DNA from: Desulfobacteraceae bacterium
GTDB lineage: Bacteria > Desulfobacterota > Desulfobacteria > Desulfobacterales > Desulfobacteraceae
DNA length: 12,077 nt
NCBI GenBank assembly: GCA_003354055.1
Contig: PIVQ01000153.1
Location: forward strand, 1 to 12,077
Reading direction: 5' to 3'
This document shows, piece by piece, positions 12,077-12,077 of the stretch. The position numbers and the translations under genes were made by a program. The notes beneath the pieces are model-generated. The model ran no database searches. It saw nothing but the letters and a program-made list of their open reading frames with translations, and was not told where the DNA came from. Every line of letters starts with the position of its first letter. Position 1 is the first letter of the stretch.

Positions 12077-12077
12077 C

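Overview
The window looks like one end of an integrated mobile/defence island in an AT-rich Gram-negative bacterium. The family mix would fit a Desulfobacterota-type (sulfate-reducer-like) host: an IS3-like element, HigA and HicB antitoxins, a Rep_trans/MobT-type initiator, an AlpA/Xis-like helix-turn-helix protein and a tyrosine integrase beside a tRNA-Arg with encoded CCA. That taxonomic guess is low-confidence inference.

Left part (1-3650, all minus strand). A two-ORF IS3-like insertion sequence (about 68-1697) has an intact D-D-35-E transposase, whose orfB starts on a TTG overlapping the orfA stop. To its right is an operon of an unrecognised 7-TM membrane protein followed by a HigA-type antitoxin with no HigB toxin; the HigA ribosome-binding site overlaps the stop of the membrane gene. 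A HicB-type antitoxin follows, with its C-terminal DNA-binding part apparently missing and no HicA partner.

Middle (3650-8115). A 720-base stretch without convincing genes holds a G-rich hairpin, a 20-bp near-perfect palindrome and an array of TTAGCA(C/G) motifs spaced 21 bp apart. It leads into a plus-strand two-gene operon: a putative AbiC-like abortive-infection membrane protein (putAbiC family), then a 781-residue protein with two DUF262 modules and no visible DUF1524 nuclease domain. This is the best candidate for an uncharacterised anti-phage system here. A small minus-strand gene follows.

Right part (8311-12077). About 630 noncoding bases with a large GC-rich hairpin and several AT-rich palindromes precede a small ribbon-helix-helix-like gene, a Rep_trans-type replication initiator, an AlpA/Xis-like gene and a tyrosine recombinase, all on the plus strand. 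The integrase stops 44 bases before the 3' end of a convergent tRNA-Arg(ACG), the presumed integration site. The rep leader holds a complete-looking countertranscript module: a minus-strand promoter (TTGACA box), a minus-strand terminator about 80 nt downstream, a sense terminator that takes up the rep ribosome-binding site, and a 7-base alternative pairing that could pre-empt it. This resembles the antisense-controlled attenuation of pT181 repC, a member of the same broad Rep family.

How they may work together: rep, xis and int form the mobility/maintenance core; the AbiC/DUF262 operon and the antitoxin-containing cassettes are cargo; the IS is a later or neighbouring insertion. The far attachment site is not visible, so the element probably continues beyond the left edge.
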